Source of the DNA: Chloroflexota bacterium
GTDB taxonomy: Bacteria; Chloroflexota; Ktedonobacteria; Ktedonobacterales; Ktedonobacteraceae
NCBI GenBank assembly: GCA_902812455.1
Contig: CADDZH010000014.1
Span: forward strand, 1 to 64,000
Direction: 5' to 3'
DNA length: 64,000 nucleotides
In this document: piece by piece, positions 25,375 through 33,368 of the stretch
Numbering within the stretch: the stretch's first letter is position 1
Layout of the letters: each line of letters starts with the position of its first letter
Program-made: the position numbers and the translations under genes
Notes under the pieces: model-generated
The model's input: the letters and a program-made list of their open reading frames with translations, nothing else
What the model was told of the DNA's origin: nothing
Database searches by the model: none

Positions 25375-26784
25375 ATGCCAAAAACCATGTTTGAAAAAAT
25401 CTGGGATGCGCACGTTGTACGTGACGCTCCAGGCGAAGACACTATTCTTTACATTGACCGCCACCTGGTGCATGAAGCCACGTCACCGGCAGCCTTCGCC
25501 GGATTGCGCGAGGCCCATCGTCAGGTGCGGCGACCCGATGCCACTATCGCAGTGCTTGATCACAATGTGCCCACAGTACCAGGGCGCAAGATGATCAACG
25601 TCGTTGACCAGGATAGCTCCCTCGTCATCACCACCATGGAGCAGAATGCGCAGGACTTTGGCCTGACCCTGTTCGACATGGATGACCCCCGCCAGGGCAT
25701 CGTGCATATCATCGGGCCTGAGCAGGGCATCACATTGCCTGGCATGACCATTGTCTGCGGCGACTCTCACACCTCCACGCATGGCGCGCTCGGCGCTCTA
25801 GCTTTTGGTATCGGCACCAGCGAAATTGAGCATGTCCTGGCTACTCAATGCCTGCTCCAGAAAAAGCCAAAGACCATGAATATCCGGGTCGAGGGAAAAC
25901 CAGGGCCGGGAGTTACCGCCAAAGATATTGCTTTGTATATCATCCGCCAGCTTGGCACGGGCGTGGGCACAGGGCACGTCATCGAATTCAGTGGCTCGAC
26001 GATTCGCTCGCTCTCGATGGAAGGGCGCATGACGCTCTGCAATATGGCGATTGAGGCAGGCGCTCGCGCGGGCATGGTTGCCCCCGACGATACCACCTTT
26101 GCCTATATCGAGGGACGCCCATTCGCCCCAAAGGGTGAAATGTTCGAGCAGGCAGTCGAGGCATGGCGGCAACTGGCCAGTGACCCTGATGCACACTTCG
26201 ACAAGGTCTATGAGATCAATGTCGAAGGGCTGGCGCCGCAGGTCACCTGGGGCATCAATCCCGGCATGACCGTTGATGTCACAGGCAGCGTGCCTGATCC
26301 CTCAGAACAAAAAGACCCCATAAAACGCGAGGCATATGAGCGCGCACTGAAATACATGGGGCTTGAACCAGGACAGAAAATTACCGATATTCGCCTGGAT
26401 ACCGTCTTTATCGGCTCCTGCACCAATTCGCGCCTGGAAGACTTACGTATGGCCGCGCAATATGTAAAGGGCAAGCATGTCGCGCCCGGTCTGCGAGCAA
26501 TCGTTGTACCCGGCTCGATGCGAGTTCGCCGCATGGCCGAGGAAGAGGGACTCGCTGATATCTTCCGCGAGGCGGGTTTTGACTGGCGCGCTTCTGGATG
26601 CAGCATGTGCATCGCCATGAATGGTGACAGGCTCTCCCCAGGCGAGCGCTGTGCTTCGACCAGCAACCGCAACTTCGAGGGTCGCCAGGGACGCGGCGGG
26701 CGCACGCATCTTGTCAGCCCTCCCATGGCTGCTGCTGCCGCTATTGCGGGCCACTTTGTGGACATTAGAGAATTGCAGGATTAA
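25375..26784 (+). CDS. leuC: 3-isopropylmalate dehydratase large subunit
   Basis: 469 residues from the ATG at 25375 (GGAGACC upstream). The longer frame to 25306 runs through a repeat and lacks family similarity. Start [14 protein letters not shown] is typical. The [4Fe-4S] ligands are Cys 349 (FIGSCTNSR), Cys 409 and Cys 412 ([10 protein letters not shown]), at the positions expected for Leu[21 protein letters not shown] and the [18 protein letters not shown] end are also present. With LeuD it isomerises 2-isopropylmalate to 3-isopropylmalate. It precedes leuD by 14 bp. Confidence 0.97.
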   Translation: MPKTMFEKIWDAHVVRDAPGEDTILYIDRHLVHEATSPAAFAGLREAHRQVRRPDATIAVLDHNVPTVPGRKMINVVDQDSSLVITTMEQNAQDFGLTLFDMDDPRQGIVHIIGPEQGITLPGMTIVCGDSHTSTHGALGALAFGIGTSEIEHVLATQCLLQKKPKTMNIRVEGKPGPGVTAKDIALYIIRQLGTGVGTGHVIEFSGSTIRSLSMEGRMTLCNMAIEAGARAGMVAPDDTTFAYIEGRPFAPKGEMFEQAVEAWRQLASDPDAHFDKVYEINVEGLAPQVTWGINPGMTVDVTGSVPDPSEQKDPIKREAYERALKYMGLEPGQKITDIRLDTVFIGSCTNSRLEDLRMAAQYVKGKHVAPGLRAIVVPGSMRVRRMAEEEGLADIFREAGFDWRASGCSMCIAMNGDRLSPGERCASTSNRNFEGRQGRGGRTHLVSPPMAAAAAIAGHFVDIRELQD

Positions 26785-26798
26785 GGAGTTCGAGTACG

Positions 26799-27422
26799 AT
26801 GGAACCATTTACCACGCTGACGGGCCTGGTGATGCCGCTTGATCGCGCCAATGTCAACACCGATGAGATTACACCGGCCCGCTTCCTCAAATCGATCAAG
26901 CGCACGGGATTCGCTCATGCTCTCTTCGCCAACTGGCGCTACATTGGCGACACGATGGAGCCGAATCCAGATTTCGTGCTGAACCAGCCTCGCTACCAGG
27001 GAGCAACCATCTTGCTCACGGGCGATAATTTCGGCTGCGGCTCCTCACGCGAGCACGCGCCCTGGGCCATCCGCGATTACGGCTTCCGCTGCATCATCGC
27101 CCCCAGCTTTGCCGATATCTTCTACAACAACTGCTTCAACAACAGTATCTTGCCGGTCACGCTCGACGAATCTATCGTTCGAGAGCTCTTCGCTGAAGTT
27201 GAGGCAAATGAAGGCTATAAGCTCAGCGTTGACCTTGCTGCACAGACGGTGACCACCCCTGATGGACGTGTGCTGCACTTTGACATCGACAGCTTCAAGA
27301 AAAACGCGCTGCTGCAGGGCCTGGACAACATCGGCTGGACGCTCTCTCATGCCGGTGAAATTGCCGCTTATGAAGAGCGCCGGAAGAAAGAAGCACCCTG
27401 GGTTTTTGCCGGGCAACCATAA
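26799..27422 (+). CDS. leuD: 3-isopropylmalate dehydratase small subunit
   Basis: 207 residues after AAGGAGTTCGAG and ATG. It has the swivel-domain signature of Leu[15 protein letters not shown] near residue 20, [17 protein letters not shown] near residue 77, and [17 protein letters not shown]. Size matches bacterial LeuD (about 200). It forms the active heterodimer with LeuC. The pdhA start follows after 14 bp, so the leucine genes and the dehydrogenase genes are tightly joined. Confidence 0.97.
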   Translation: MEPFTTLTGLVMPLDRANVNTDEITPARFLKSIKRTGFAHALFANWRYIGDTMEPNPDFVLNQPRYQGATILLTGDNFGCGSSREHAPWAIRDYGFRCIIAPSFADIFYNNCFNNSILPVTLDESIVRELFAEVEANEGYKLSVDLAAQTVTTPDGRVLHFDIDSFKKNALLQGLDNIGWTLSHAGEIAAYEERRKKEAPWVFAGQP

Positions 27423-27436
27423 AAGGAGAATCAGCC

Positions 27437-28522
27437 GTGACCACAAACGTAGGGGCGCGATTCATCGCGCCCAGCATGGATATAGAACCTTACCAGCTTC
27501 TTGACCCCGAAGGCAACCTGGTCGGTCCAATGCCCGATCTCAGCGCAGATCGGCTGTTGTCACTTTATCGCTTTATGCACATGGGCAGGGCGTTCTCCAA
27601 CAAGATCATTGCCTTGCAGCGCCAGGGACGCGCAACCACCTTTGGCTCGCTCGAGGGGCAGGAGGCAACCGCTGTGGGACTGGCTGCTCCCATGCGGCCA
27701 GAGGACTGGCTCGCCACATCATACCGTGAAATTGCTTCATTGATGGTGCGGGGCATTCCCCTTCCCACGCTCATTTACTCCTTTCGCGGCTTCACCCCTC
27801 AGAACTATCCGCGAGAATCACGCACCTTACCCATCCAGATTGTTATCGGCACGCAGGTGATTCATGCGGTTGGGCTGGCCATGGCGGCAAAGATAGCAGG
27901 TGACCCGGTGGTGGCTGTGGCTGTCTGTGGAGATGGCGCGACTTCCGAGGGCGATTTCAACGAAGCCTTGAATTTTGCCGGGGTTTACCAGGCTCCCGTT
28001 GTCATTGTCGTACAGAACAACGGCTGGGCCATCAGCGTGCCGCGCCACAAACAGAGCGCCGCTCAGACGCTAGCCGCTCGGGGCACCGGCTTCGGTCTTC
28101 CTTCTATCCTGGTGGATGGCAACGACATTCTCGCCGTCTACGATGTGATGCAGCAGGCTATTGAACGTGCCCGCTCCGGTCAAGGGCCGGCACTGGTGGA
28201 GACGCTCACCTACCGCATGGGGGCGCATACCACAGCAGACGATCCCACGCGCTACCGCGATCCCGCCGAGCTGGAGGCATGGCAGGCAAAAGATCCGATC
28301 AAGCGCTTTCGCATCTTCCTTATGCAGCGCGGCCTGCTCACGGAGGAACAGGATCAGCAGTTGATAGCTGCTATCGAAGAAGAACTTAACGAGGCTGTGC
28401 GCGAGGCTGAGAGCATGCCGGCGATGGCCCCCGATAGCTTCTTCGACTACATGTTTGCCGAACTTCCACCGCGCTTGCAGGAGCAACGTAATGATCTACT
28501 GCGCTACACAGGTGGCCGATGA
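27437..28522 (+). CDS. pdhA: 2-oxoacid (pyruvate) dehydrogenase E1 alpha subunit
   Basis: 361 residues starting at GTG 27437, which has AAAGGAGA at good spacing. The thiamine-diphosphate motif is GDGATSEGDFNEALNFAGVY ... NN (Gly 165 onwards). RGFTPQNYPRE and YRMGAHTTADDPTRYRD are typical of E1 alpha. It joins E1 beta to decarboxylate a 2-oxoacid and acylate the E2 lipoyl group. Residues 5-12 (VGARFIAP) are encoded by a family C palindrome placed just after the start codon. Homology would be expected to begin around MDIEPYQLL. GTG is the only start with a good ribosome site, so the repeat is probably translated. Pyruvate versus branched-chain specificity cannot be decided here. Confidence 0.92.
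   Translation: MTTNVGARFIAPSMDIEPYQLLDPEGNLVGPMPDLSADRLLSLYRFMHMGRAFSNKIIALQRQGRATTFGSLEGQEATAVGLAAPMRPEDWLATSYREIASLMVRGIPLPTLIYSFRGFTPQNYPRESRTLPIQIVIGTQVIHAVGLAMAAKIAGDPVVAVAVCGDGATSEGDFNEALNFAGVYQAPVVIVVQNNGWAISVPRHKQSAAQTLAARGTGFGLPSILVDGNDILAVYDVMQQAIERARSGQGPALVETLTYRMGAHTTADDPTRYRDPAELEAWQAKDPIKRFRIFLMQRGLLTEEQDQQLIAAIEEELNEAVREAESMPAMAPDSFFDYMFAELPPRLQEQRNDLLRYTGGR
27449..27472. repeat. Family C palindrome inside the pdhA reading frame
   Basis: GTAGGGGCGCGATTCATCGC followed by GCCC. It is read as V-G-A-R-F-I-A-P near the N-terminus of PdhA, in the same frame as the related element in murF-alr. Confidence 0.8.
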
Positions 28523-28552
28523 TGATTTTTAACAACCAGGATCGGTAATATT

Positions 28553-28622
28553 TGTCATCCTGAGCGAAGCGAAGGATCTCTGCCGATTGGCAGCGGATGT
28601 TTCGCGTCGCTCAACATGACAT
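28553..28622. repeat. Palindromic repeat, family A copy 4
   Basis: Left arm TGTCATCCTGAGCGAAGCGA, right arm TTTCGCGTCGCTCAACATGA followed by CAT. It fills most of the 192-bp gap between pdhA and pdhB. Confidence 0.85.
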
Positions 28623-28714
28623 GTCCCAGACCGGTTTTCCCGATCTTGACGGTCAAATTTCATTATCGGCCACCAGAACTCGATCGTGCGATCACCATAA
28701 GAGGATGATACATT

Positions 28715-29692
28715 ATGCAAATGACGATGATTGAAGCTTTGAACAAGGCTCTGACCCAGGAACTTGAGCGCGACGAGCGCGTTGTAGTCTTTGGGCAGGA
28801 TATAGGTGTCAACGGCGGCGTGTTCCGCGTGACCGAGCACCTGCAAAAGAAATTTGGCGAGCGCCGCGTTTTCGATACGCCACTGGCAGAATCGGCCATC
28901 ATCGGCAGCGCAATCGGCATGTCGGTCTACGGCCTGCGCCCCATTGCTGAGATTCAGTTTGCAGGCTTCCTCTTTTTATGTATGAGCCAGTTGGTGACGC
29001 AGGCTGCACGTATGCGCTTCCGCAGCGCGGGAGCGTTCACCTGCCCTATGGTCGTGCGCGCACCTTATGGCGGCGGCGTGCGCACCCCCGAACTGCACTC
29101 CGATAGTCTCGAAGGCGTCTTTTTGCAAACGCCAGGTCTAAAAGTTGTCATACCATCTAATCCTCGCGATGCCAAAGGGTTGCTCGCCTCGGCAGTTGCC
29201 GATCCCGACCCCGTTCTCTTCCTGGAAAACATCAAGCTCTATCGCTCGTTCCGCCAGGAGACGCCCGAGGAATACTACACCATTCCGCTTGGCAAGGCAA
29301 ACGTAGTGCAGGAGGGAACAGATGTGAGCCTCTTTGCCTACGGTGCAATGGTACCTGTGGCATTGGAGGCGGCAAAACAGGTGCAGCAAGAAAACGGCAC
29401 AAGCGTAGAGGTCATCGACCTGCGCACAGTCTGGCCGCTGGATGAAGAGGCTATCGTCAACTCGGTGACAAAAACAGGGCGGGCTGTCGTTGTGCATGAA
29501 GCCCCTCGCGCAGGCGGGGTAGGAGCAGAAGTGACAGCCATTATCAACGATCACTGCCTCTATTCCCTGCTGGCTCCGGTTGGGCGCGTGACCGGCTACG
29601 ACACGCCGTTTCCTGTTCCTGGCGTCGAAGATTATTACGTCCCGAATGTGCCGAAGGTGCTTACGGCTCTCAAACAGGTTATGGAGTCATAG
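28715..29692 (+). CDS. pdhB: 2-oxoacid (pyruvate) dehydrogenase E1 beta subunit
   Basis: 325 residues after AAGAGGATGATACATT and ATG. Typical E1 beta features: VFGQDIGVNGGVFRVTEHLQ, FDTPLAESAIIGSAIGMSVY, HSDSLEGVFLQTPGLKVVIPSNPRDAKGLL (read in segments) and VIDLRTVWPLDEEAIVNSV. It binds the pyrimidine side of ThDP and forms the alpha2beta2 E1 with PdhA. The next gene (E2) starts 2 bp after its stop, so the two are translationally close. The 192-bp gap to pdhA is unusually long for this operon and holds a family A repeat. Confidence 0.96.
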   Translation: MQMTMIEALNKALTQELERDERVVVFGQDIGVNGGVFRVTEHLQKKFGERRVFDTPLAESAIIGSAIGMSVYGLRPIAEIQFAGFLFLCMSQLVTQAARMRFRSAGAFTCPMVVRAPYGGGVRTPELHSDSLEGVFLQTPGLKVVIPSNPRDAKGLLASAVADPDPVLFLENIKLYRSFRQETPEEYYTIPLGKANVVQEGTDVSLFAYGAMVPVALEAAKQVQQENGTSVEVIDLRTVWPLDEEAIVNSVTKTGRAVVVHEAPRAGGVGAEVTAIINDHCLYSLLAPVGRVTGYDTPFPVPGVEDYYVPNVPKVLTALKQVMES

Positions 29693-29694
29693 CT

Positions 29695-30987
29695 ATGTAC
29701 GAATTCAAACTAGCAGACCTCGGCGAGGGGATGCACGAGGCCGAGATAGCTGAATGGCTGGTAAAGGTAGGCGATACGCTCAAACTCGATCAGCCGATGG
29801 TCAAGGTCGAAACTGACAAGGCCCTTGTGGAGATACCTTCGCCTGTAGCCGGTCGTATCAGCGAGATTCGTGTCAACAGCGGGGAGAAAGCAAAAGTAGG
29901 CGACGTGCTGGCTGTGCTGGAGACACCTGCAGGCGGGAATGGTGCGGCGCAACAGAGAGCTACGGAGACAACCCCGCCGGCAGCGGCGGCACCATCTCCT
30001 ACACCGCCATCGCCGCCAGCGCAAAAGACAACACTGGCTGCGCCCACCTCGACAACCGCTACAAAATCGCGCGTGCTGGCTGCTCCCGCTGTGCGCAAGC
30101 TGGCATTCGAGCTGGGCGTCGATCTCGAAAAGGTTACTCCAACCGGCTACAACGGGCGCATCTCTCTCGAAGATGTGAGGGCCTACGCCGAACGCATGAA
30201 AGCTGAGCCTGCGCCCGCACCAACTCAGGCAGAACAACCTGCTCCTGCTGTTGAACAGGCACGCGAACAGCCTGTTCCAGCACCGCAAGGTGAACGCCAA
30301 CCCTTGACAGGCCTGCGCAAGCGCATTGCCGAACACATGGAGCGCTCATGGCGCACCGTTCCACACGCGGTCGCCTTTGATGAAGTGGATGGCGCTGCCT
30401 TGATAGCCCTGCGCCAGGCATTGAAACCCATCGCGGAGCAGCGCGGCGTTCGCCTGACCTATGTGCCGATCCTCGTTAAGCTGCTCATCCCGGTGCTCAA
30501 AGAATTCCCTATCTTCAATGCCAGCCTGGATGAAGAGAAACGTGAGATCGTCTACAAGCGCTCGTACCATATCGGCGTGGCTACCGACTCGCCCGAAGGC
30601 TTACTCGTCCCTGTCTTGCGCGATGCCGACCGCCTGACGCTGCTCCAGGTTGCGGGCAAGCTCGAAAAACTCATCGAGGGAGCTCGCCAGCGCACGCTCT
30701 CCCTTCCCGAACTGAGCGGCAGTACCTTCACCCTCAACAATGTTGGCAGTTTTGGCGGCAGTAGCGGCGTCCCCATCATCAATTATCCTGAAGTTGCCAT
30801 CCTTGCCGTTGGACGACTACAAGAAAAAGCCGTCGCCCAGAATGGCGCAGTCATGGTCAGGCCGGTGATGCCGCTCACCCTCTCCTTTGACCATCGCCTG
30901 ATCGATGGCACGGCGGCAGGCAAATTCCTGGCCCGTTTCAAAGAACTGGTCGAGAATCCCCAGCAACTGATGCTGGATATGGTTTAA
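29695..30987 (+). CDS. pdhC: Dihydrolipoyl acyltransferase (E2)
   Basis: 430 residues. There is one N-terminal lipoyl domain (residues 1-77) with the lipoylated Lys 42 in VETDKALVEIPSP, then an Ala/Pro/Thr-rich linker. A peripheral-subunit-binding domain lies near 125-160 (APAVRKLAFELGVDLEKV, then GRISLEDV), followed by a second linker. The catalytic domain from about 200 has SFDHRLIDGTAAGKFL with catalytic His 400. It transfers the acyl group from lipoyl to CoA and forms the complex core. The ribosome site GGAG lies inside the end of pdhB. A Uma2-like gene separates it from the E3 gene. Confidence 0.96.
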   Translation: MYEFKLADLGEGMHEAEIAEWLVKVGDTLKLDQPMVKVETDKALVEIPSPVAGRISEIRVNSGEKAKVGDVLAVLETPAGGNGAAQQRATETTPPAAAAPSPTPPSPPAQKTTLAAPTSTTATKSRVLAAPAVRKLAFELGVDLEKVTPTGYNGRISLEDVRAYAERMKAEPAPAPTQAEQPAPAVEQAREQPVPAPQGERQPLTGLRKRIAEHMERSWRTVPHAVAFDEVDGAALIALRQALKPIAEQRGVRLTYVPILVKLLIPVLKEFPIFNASLDEEKREIVYKRSYHIGVATDSPEGLLVPVLRDADRLTLLQVAGKLEKLIEGARQRTLSLPELSGSTFTLNNVGSFGGSSGVPIINYPEVAILAVGRLQEKAVAQNGAVMVRPVMPLTLSFDHRLIDGTAAGKFLARFKELVENPQQLMLDMV

Positions 30988-31113
30988 AATGGCCTGGCTT
31001 GTAGAGGCAGCGGAGCTATGGTATCATAGAGGTGTAATTTTTGAGATGAGGTGAGGGGTACAGCAATGGAGGTAAGCACCCGCGAAGACCAGAGGCAAGG
31101 AGGAACAACATAG

Positions 31114-31806
31114 ATGGCACAGCCGATGCGAGACGAGGTGGTGTACTACTACGATGTCCATCCCACCGAGGAGGACTTGATGGGGGAAGCGCCACCACAT
31201 GCGCAATTGGTGCACTATTTGATGGAGGTGCTCACCTGGTTGCTGCGCGAGCAGGTCTGCGCCATCTACGAGAACTGCAACTTTTACCAGTCACCAGATA
31301 TCTATGAGTATCCACTGGCCCCCGATATCGCCATCATTAAAGGCCCGAGTCAGCCAATCCGTCGTAGTTACCGGGTGCGAGTTGATGGGCCTGCGCCCCA
31401 GGTCGTGTTTGAGATTGCCTCTGATGAGACGTGGGAACGGGACCTGGAGGAGAAACCGGGCAAGTATGCCATAATGGGTGTGCAGGAGTACTACGCCTAT
31501 GATCCTTCTCAGCCCATGTTGTCTCCCAGTCGGAAGAGAGGGCGGCGCTTGTTTGGCTGGCAGCGCGATGCGGAGACTGGCTTCCTGCGCGAGGGAGCTC
31601 TAGGGCCGCTGGGGATGTGGAGTCCGCAGTTGGAGAGCTACCTAGTGCCCGATGGCAGCTTGCTGCGCCTCTATGATCGCTTTGGCCGCCCTCGCCGTAC
31701 CGAAGCCGAGGAAGTGGCTCGCATAGCTGAGGAAGCGACCCAACGTGCGAAAATACTGGAAGAAAAACTCCGCTCACTGGGTATAGACCCCGACCAGCCC
31801 CTATAA
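31114..31806 (+). CDS. Uma2-family (DUF820) putative restriction-endonuclease-fold protein
   Basis: 230 residues after AGGAGGAACAACATAG and ATG. It matches the Uma2 pattern: HPTEEDLMGEAPPHAQLVHY near the start, then a PD-(D/E)XK-like core with APDIAIIKGP (the P-D), VFEIASDETWERDLEEKPGKY (the E-x-x-S and a Lys) and MGVQEYYAYDP. The C-terminus is a coiled coil (AEEVARIAEEATQRAKILEEKL). Uma2 genes are expanded in Chloroflexota and Cyanobacteria, and their function is unknown. It sits between E2 and E3 of the dehydrogenase operon, 126 bp after the former and 13 bp before the latter, which suggests insertion into a standing operon. Confidence 0.88.
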   Translation: MAQPMRDEVVYYYDVHPTEEDLMGEAPPHAQLVHYLMEVLTWLLREQVCAIYENCNFYQSPDIYEYPLAPDIAIIKGPSQPIRRSYRVRVDGPAPQVVFEIASDETWERDLEEKPGKYAIMGVQEYYAYDPSQPMLSPSRKRGRRLFGWQRDAETGFLREGALGPLGMWSPQLESYLVPDGSLLRLYDRFGRPRRTEAEEVARIAEEATQRAKILEEKLRSLGIDPDQPL

Positions 31807-31819
31807 AAAGAGAATCAGC

Positions 31820-33196
31820 ATGGTTGTTGGAGACGTTACTACCGCCGTCGATGTGCTGGTGCTGGGCGCCGGACCCGGCGGCTATGTCGCAGCCATTCGC
31901 GCTGCTCAACAAGGGCGGCATGTCACGCTTGTTGACCTCGGCCCTCCCGGCGGCACCTGCTTGAAGCGCGGCTGCATCCCGCTCAAAGCGCTGCTTTCTG
32001 CCACTGAGCGCTACCAGCAAGCGCAGCCAGCAGAGCTAGCCTCGATGGGCATTGCCGCCGAAACCGTTACGTTCGATTGGCCACATATGCAGGCCTGGAA
32101 GCAGGGAATCGTCGATCGCCTGATTCAAGGAGTGCAGCGGCTCCTTTCTGGTAATCACATCGAATACGTACAGGGAACAGGCTGGTTCATCAATGCCCAG
32201 GAAGTGCGCGTCGAAGGTGAATATGGCTCGCACCGTTTCAAGTTTGAGCACTGTGTGCTCGCCGTTGGCGCCGATCCCGCTCCTCTGCCCAATCTCTCCT
32301 ATGACGGCAAAGAAGTATTGACACCCGAACAGGCGCTAGCGCTATCTGACCTACCACCAAACCTCAGTTTATTTGGCTCTGACTATATCGCGCTGGAACT
32401 GGCAACCATCTTCGCCAGGCTAGGCGTCAAAGTCAAACTCTTTTCTCCTGCTGAGCAGATACTTCCCGGCATCGATCCTGCGGCACTGCGGCTGGTACAG
32501 GCTGGTCTACGCAAGCTGGGCATCCAGGTAACAACAAAAGCTTCCGCAAAACACATTGATGATCGCCCGCTGGTCGTTTCCAACGGTGTGCGCCCGCATA
32601 CAAGCGAGCTGCACCTGGACAATGTTGGCATCCAGATCACCGAACACGGCAGCATCCTCGTCAATGCCATGCAACAAAGCAGCATCCCCCACATCTATGC
32701 TGTCGGCGATTGTACGATAGGCAGCACAAATGAACCTGCTTTAGCCAGCGCCGCTATCAAGCAGGGCAAGGTAGCGGCTGAAGCGCTGTGCGGCCAGCGT
32801 GTCCAGTTTGCTCCGCTCGTCACGCCAATGGTTGTACATACCACACCCGAACTGGCAACTGCTGGCTACTCGGCAGAGGAAGCGACGAAAGTAGGCTATA
32901 GCGTCGTCACCGGGCGATTCCCGCTAGCAGCTAACGGGCGTGCATTGACGCTGGGAAGCGATAATGGCCTGGCTCTGGTAATTGCCAATGCCGAGGATGG
33001 CATCGTGCTGGGCGCTACACTGGTAGGGCCACGCGCCGGTGATCTTATTGGCCAGATTGCTCTCGCCATCGAAATGGGTGCCACGCTCACCGATCTCTCC
33101 GAAATTCTCTATGCCCACCCCGGCCTCAGCGAGATGATCCTGGAAAGCGCCGAAAGCGCGCTAGGCAAAGTGATCCATATTATGGGAAAGAGCTAA
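31820..33196 (+). CDS. lpdA: Dihydrolipoyl dehydrogenase (E3)
   Basis: 458 residues. FAD-binding motif VLGAGPGGYVAAIRAAQ near residue 13, redox disulfide Cys 47/Cys 52 in GGTCLKRGCIPLKALL, NAD-binding region NLSLFGSDYIALELATIFARLG (a divergent second Rossmann motif with GSDYIALE), and C-terminal YAHPGLSEMILESAE with the catalytic His-Pro and Glu pair. It reoxidises dihydrolipoamide of E2 with NAD. Its ribosome site (AAAAAGAGAATCAGC) is weak. The second dinucleotide motif lacks the usual G-x-G-x-x-G (it reads F-G-S-D-Y-I), which deserves a check of cofactor binding. Confidence 0.93.
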   Translation: MVVGDVTTAVDVLVLGAGPGGYVAAIRAAQQGRHVTLVDLGPPGGTCLKRGCIPLKALLSATERYQQAQPAELASMGIAAETVTFDWPHMQAWKQGIVDRLIQGVQRLLSGNHIEYVQGTGWFINAQEVRVEGEYGSHRFKFEHCVLAVGADPAPLPNLSYDGKEVLTPEQALALSDLPPNLSLFGSDYIALELATIFARLGVKVKLFSPAEQILPGIDPAALRLVQAGLRKLGIQVTTKASAKHIDDRPLVVSNGVRPHTSELHLDNVGIQITEHGSILVNAMQQSSIPHIYAVGDCTIGSTNEPALASAAIKQGKVAAEALCGQRVQFAPLVTPMVVHTTPELATAGYSAEEATKVGYSVVTGRFPLAANGRALTLGSDNGLALVIANAEDGIVLGATLVGPRAGDLIGQIALAIEMGATLTDLSEILYAHPGLSEMILESAESALGKVIHIMGKS

Positions 33197-33368
33197 CTGA
33201 CCTGGACCTGTGCCAAATACTCTCAACACGCTATCAATGTACCTGGCCCAAGCGTGCTGCAGAGGAAATCATCAGGGTTCTCTCAATGAGGTAACCCTTG
33301 GAGTTACCGCAGATTGTGGGGGTCAGGAATATGAACAGGAGCATGAATAAGAAACAGGTAATCATATA

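Noticed and set aside
31337..32020. Open frame of 227 codons opposite the Uma2 and lpdA genes
   Set aside because: It spans two real genes on the other strand and has low-complexity composition.
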